Assembly (NCBI GenBank): GCA_964534845.1
Contig: CAZHPV010000085.1
Location: 1-8,799, forward strand
Origin: CALCKU01 sp964534845
GTDB lineage: Bacteria > Pseudomonadota > Alphaproteobacteria > Caulobacterales > Maricaulaceae
Direction: 5' to 3'
DNA length: 8,799 bases
Shown here: positions 5,741 through 8,799 of the stretch, in pieces
Layout: the number at the start of each line of letters is the position of its first letter
How positions within the stretch are numbered: position 1 is the first letter of the stretch
The notes under the pieces: model-generated
Told to the model about the DNA's origin: nothing
The model's database searches: none
What the model saw: only the letters and a program-made list of their open reading frames with translations
Program-made: the position numbers and the translations under genes

Positions 5741-8557
5741 ATGCTTGAAAAATCTTTTAATCCACAGGAAGCCGAAGCCCGTTTATATCAGGCTTGGGAG
5801 AGTAGCGGGGCGTTTCGTCCTAAAATGGACTCTGCCTTAGAGCCATATGCGATTGTCATCCCGCCACCAAACGTCACCGGTAGCCTCCATATGGGGCATG
5901 CTTTAAATAACACTCTGCAAGATATACTCATCCGGTTTGAACGCATGCGCGGCAAAGACGTTTTATGGCAGCCCGGAACCGATCATGCCGGCATTGCCAC
6001 ACAAATGGTTGTAGAACGCAAACTCTCCGCAGAAGGCAAGCCGGGCCGTAAGGATATGAGCCGCGAAGCCTTTGAGGAGATTGTCTGGGATTGGAAGGCA
6101 GAAAGCGGCGGGGCTATAGTTAATCAACTTCGTCGTCTGGGGGCATCCTGTGACTGGTCGCGAGAACGCTTCACCATGGGTGACCCTGATAATCCCGACG
6201 ATAAAATGGCGGAAGCCGTTGTGAAGGTCTTCGTGCAAATGTATGAACACAAACTGATCTACAGGGATAAACGCCTCGTAAATTGGGACCCGAAATTTCA
6301 AACAGCTATTTCCGACCTCGAAGTTGAAACCAAAACAGTTGACGGCCATTACTGGCATTTACGTTATCCTCTCGCAGACGGGGTAGCCTATGACCATCCG
6401 CTTAAAGACGAGGACGGGAATATAACAGGTTATGAGAAACGTGATTATATAGTCGTAGCAACCTCACGGCCAGAAACCATGCTTGGCGATACGGGCGTAG
6501 CCGTTCATCCTGAAGATGAGCGCTATGCGGGGCTGGTGGGCAAAGAGGTTCTGCTACCGATTGTAGGTCGCCGCATACCCATTATTGCTGATGAATATGC
6601 TGACCCTGAAAAGGGCTCCGGCGCGGTTAAAATCACCCCCGCCCATGACTTTAATGATTACGAAGTTGGTAAGCGGGCAGGGCACACGCCTATTTCCATA
6701 CTTGATGAACGCGCTCATATCTTGAACTTGGACGATATACCTCAGGAATATCACGGTAAGTTTGCCGCAAAAGCGCGCAAAATGGTGGTGACAGCCTTTG
6801 ACGAGGCGGGATTGCTGGATCAGACAGAAGACTTAAAGATTGAACAACCCTTTGGTGATCGCTCAGGCGTAGTGATTGAACCAATGCTAACCGACCAATG
6901 GTTTGTCAAAGCCGATGTTCTGGCTAAAGAGGCTATGAAAGCCGTCGATAACGGACACACGAAATTCGTGCCTGAAAACTGGAAGAAAACTTATGACAAC
7001 TGGATGAAAGACATCCAGCCCTGGTGTATCTCCCGCCAGCTCTGGTGGGGACACCGTATTCCGGTTTGGTATGGGCCAAAAGTAATTGATGGAGGTATGT
7101 CGGGTATTCATGAAGAAACATGGGTCGTTGAAACAGAAGCCGAAGCCCTTACAAAAGCACAAAATTACTACGACATAAATTTCAAGAGACCTATAAAAGT
7201 AGTCGTTCACGGATCTGATCACGGCTTAGACCCTGTTGTTGATGATTATGTTGAGATAGGGCAAGACAATGATGTCCTCGACACGTGGTTTTCCTCAGGT
7301 TTGTGGCCGTTTTCTACATTAGGTTGGCCCGATAAAACACCGGAATTAGAGCGTTTTTATCCCGGAGCCGTTCTGGTTACAGCGTTTGATATTATCTTCT
7401 TCTGGGTTGCCCGTATGATGATGCAGGGTATTCAGTTTATGGGCGAGGTGCCTTTCAAGGACGTTTATATCCACGCATTAGTCTTGGACGAAAAGGGACA
7501 GAAAATGTCCAAATCCAAAGGCAATGTCATTAATCCGCTTGAAATCATCGACACCTATGGTGCAGATGCCCTGCGCTTTAATATGGCTGCACAAGCCGCC
7601 CAAGGGCGCAATGTCCGCCTGTCTATGCAGCGCATTGAGGGCTATCGTAACTTTGGAACTAAACTTTGGAATGCTGCGCGTTTCGCCCAGATGAATGGCT
7701 GCGTTCCCAAAACAGATTTTAACCCAAAAACCTGTAAGATGGCGGTAAATCAATGGGTTGTCGGGGAGGCGGTCTTGGCCGTCAAAGAGGTGACCCGCAA
7801 TATAGAGGCATACCGATTTAATGACGCAGCAGAGGCGGCCTATAAATTTGCGCGTGGTGTCTATGCTGACTGGTATCTGGAGCTTATCAAGCCTGTCATG
7901 GACGGGGCGGACACAGCGGAGAAAGTGGAGACGCAGCGAACGGCGGGCTGGGTGCTCGACCAGATTTTAAAACTCTTACATCCTTTCATGCCCTTTATCA
8001 CCGAAGAACTATGGGCCAAGACCGCAGGCGATAGGGAAGGGTTTCTAATGCTCTCAGAATGGCCGGACTTATCAGACGAGCTCCTGAACGCAACGGCGTC
8101 ATCCGATATTAACTGGCTTATTGGCCTCATTACCGCGCTGCGGTCTGTGCGCGCCGAGATGAACGTACCGCCGTCTAAAAAAGCCGCCCTTATCCGGTTA
8201 AGCGATACATCGGAACCGCGCCTAAAAACTTATGCCGAGGCCTTAGAAAGGATGGGGCGGGTGTCAAGTGTTGAACACGCTCTCACTGCACCAAAAGGGG
8301 CCTTGCAGACGGTCGTTGACGGCATTGGGTTCGCAATCCCGCTCGATGGATTAATCGATCTTGAATCTGAGCGTCAAAGACTGCAAAAAGAAATAGACAA
8401 AACCCAATCCGAGATAGAAAAAATCGATAAAAAACTGGGCAATAAAAATTTCGTGGATAGGGCGCCCAAAGATGTTGTCGCTGAGCAATATAATCGTAAA
8501 GACGGATTTGCACTGGAACTCGACAAACTCCAAAAGGCTCTTACAAATTTAGCGTAA
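5741..8557 (+). CDS. valS: Valyl-tRNA synthetase
   Basis: A 938-residue class Ia synthetase that charges tRNA-Val with valine and edits mischarged threonine; E. coli ValRS has 951 residues, so it is full length. The Rossmann fold opens with PPPNVTGSLHMGH (41-53, HIGH motif at 50-53). The CP1 editing domain shows TSRPETMLGDT (241-251) and GSGAVKITPAHDFNDYEVG (292-310). WWGHRIPVWY (435-444) and DTWFSSGLWP (514-523) are family signatures, and KMSKS is at 588-592. The helical anticodon-binding domain follows (about 640-790), then the C-terminal coiled-coil arm (about 871-938) with heptad-like Leu/Ile spacing. The start MLEKSFNPQEAEARLYQAWE agrees with the family, although the Shine-Dalgarno site is weak (GAG at 5736-5738 is too close). 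Its promoter must lie in 5664-5740; TATAAA (5699-5704) or TATGGA (5708-5713) could be the -10 box, but neither has a good -35 partner. No leader attenuator is evident. Confidence 0.98.
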   Translation: MLEKSFNPQEAEARLYQAWESSGAFRPKMDSALEPYAIVIPPPNVTGSLHMGHALNNTLQDILIRFERMRGKDVLWQPGTDHAGIATQMVVERKLSAEGKPGRKDMSREAFEEIVWDWKAESGGAIVNQLRRLGASCDWSRERFTMGDPDNPDDKMAEAVVKVFVQMYEHKLIYRDKRLVNWDPKFQTAISDLEVETKTVDGHYWHLRYPLADGVAYDHPLKDEDGNITGYEKRDYIVVATSRPETMLGDTGVAVHPEDERYAGLVGKEVLLPIVGRRIPIIADEYADPEKGSGAVKITPAHDFNDYEVGKRAGHTPISILDERAHILNLDDIPQEYHGKFAAKARKMVVTAFDEAGLLDQTEDLKIEQPFGDRSGVVIEPMLTDQWFVKADVLAKEAMKAVDNGHTKFVPENWKKTYDNWMKDIQPWCISRQLWWGHRIPVWYGPKVIDGGMSGIHEETWVVETEAEALTKAQNYYDINFKRPIKVVVHGSDHGLDPVVDDYVEIGQDNDVLDTWFSSGLWPFSTLGWPDKTPELERFYPGAVLVTAFDIIFFWVARMMMQGIQFMGEVPFKDVYIHALVLDEKGQKMSKSKGNVINPLEIIDTYGADALRFNMAAQAAQGRNVRLSMQRIEGYRNFGTKLWNAARFAQMNGCVPKTDFNPKTCKMAVNQWVVGEAVLAVKEVTRNIEAYRFNDAAEAAYKFARGVYADWYLELIKPVMDGADTAEKVETQRTAGWVLDQILKLLHPFMPFITEELWAKTAGDREGFLMLSEWPDLSDELLNATASSDINWLIGLITALRSVRAEMNVPPSKKAALIRLSDTSEPRLKTYAEALERMGRVSSVEHALTAPKGALQTVVDGIGFAIPLDGLIDLESERQRLQKEIDKTQSEIEKIDKKLGNKNFVDRAPKDVVAEQYNRKDGFALELDKLQKALTNLA

Positions 8558-8581
8558 AGCAGGTTAGGGAACCATTGCCTT

Positions 8582-8617
8582 AACTCGCTTTCAATGCTAA
8601 ATCGCGCGGCGAGTTTT
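8582..8617 (+). terminator. Weak candidate terminator of valS
   Basis: AACTCGC (8582-8588) pairs perfectly with GCGAGTT (8609-8615), and four T residues span 8614-8617. The loop is 20 bases and the T run short, so it is a weak intrinsic terminator at best. Its position 25 bases after the valS stop is right for one. Confidence 0.35.
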
Positions 8618-8637
8618 GAGCACTCGCAAACGTATAG

Positions 8638-8680
8638 AGATAAGCGTGTGCTTATCTTAAACCTTCCGGGTAAACCGGAA
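8638..8680. other. Two adjacent perfect hairpins before tRNA-Ser
   Basis: AGATAAGC (8638-8645) pairs with GCTTATCT (8650-8657) around GTGT. TTCCGG (8664-8669) pairs with CCGGAA (8675-8680) around GTAAA. The stems have eight and six perfect pairs and are six bases apart, and the second ends eleven bases before the tRNA. Neither has a following T run. They may be structure in the tRNA precursor, or decoys read-through from valS passes through. No clear -35/-10 promoter for the tRNA is visible here. Confidence 0.5.
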
Positions 8681-8691
8681 AATACCTCGAA

Positions 8692-8782
8692 GGTGAGGTG
8701 GCCGAGTGGTTTAAGGCGCACGCTTGGAAAGCGTGTTTAGGTTAGTAGCCTAACGTGGGTTCGAATCCCATCCTCACCTCCA
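8692..8782 (+). tRNA. tRNA-Ser (anticodon GGA)
   Basis: A class II tRNA. The acceptor GGTGAGG (8692-8698) pairs with CCTCACC (8772-8778) and the D stem is GCC/GGC. The anticodon stem CACGC/GCGTG carries loop TTGGAAA with anticodon GGA (8726-8728). The long variable arm TTAGG/CCTAA (8737-8741 with 8749-8753) is a serine hallmark. The T stem GTGGG/CCCAT starts with a G-U pair. CCA is encoded at 8780-8782. The discriminator (8779) is U, whereas serine tRNAs in bacteria usually have G there. Confidence 0.96.
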
Positions 8783-8799
8783 GCGGCACTATTTCGAGA

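Noticed and set aside
5963..6358. Minus-strand ORFs within valS
   Set aside because: All lie opposite a full-length, strongly conserved synthetase and show no domain.
1..8799. CRISPR array, insertion sequence, riboswitch or toxin-antitoxin pair
   Set aside because: No regularly spaced repeats, transposase, inverted terminal repeats, known aptamer or paired small ORFs were seen on either strand.

Overview
The window reads as the chromosome of an alphaproteobacterium of moderate GC content. The main evidence is the gene order protein-L-isoaspartate methyltransferase-like gene, tolC, popZ, valS. All four genes are on the + strand, and I know this neighbourhood from Caulobacter and its relatives. 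PopZ (DUF2497) is itself an alphaproteobacterial protein. A marine or prosthecate Caulobacterales/Maricaulales-type organism is plausible, but the sequence alone does not settle the genus.

Layout. Positions 1-956 look like the end of an integrated mobile element. A strong terminator (57-89) closes whatever lies to the left, followed by an ardA anti-restriction gene (182-781) and a doubtful 29-codon ORF. Next come two perfect tandem 12-base repeats (878-901) and an AT-rich stretch with an IHF-like site. These abut the 3' end of a minus-strand tRNA-Cys gene (956-1029), the classic target of a tyrosine integrase. No integrase is in the window, so this would be the distal end of the element. From 1030 onward the sequence looks like ordinary core chromosome. 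The tRNA-Cys promoter diverges from the methyltransferase-like gene (1237-1890). Then come a TolC-type outer membrane channel with a long C-terminal tail (1993-3873), a very long PopZ (4004-5602) ended by a hairpin terminator, and valyl-tRNA synthetase (5741-8557). A class II tRNA-Ser(GGA) at 8692-8782 is preceded by two perfect small hairpins.

How the genes fit together. The core genes do not form one pathway. TolC serves export across the outer membrane, PopZ organises the cell pole and anchors the chromosome, and ValRS and the two tRNAs serve translation. Separate promoters (tRNA-Cys, possibly tolC) and the terminator between popZ and valS suggest several transcription units. The most unusual items are the size and make-up of the PopZ linker (about 300 residues, about 110 of them acidic, no arginine), the repeat-bearing TolC tail, and the integration junction carrying ardA. 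I found no clearly new multi-gene system. The window is mostly a well-known core neighbourhood with an accessory edge.
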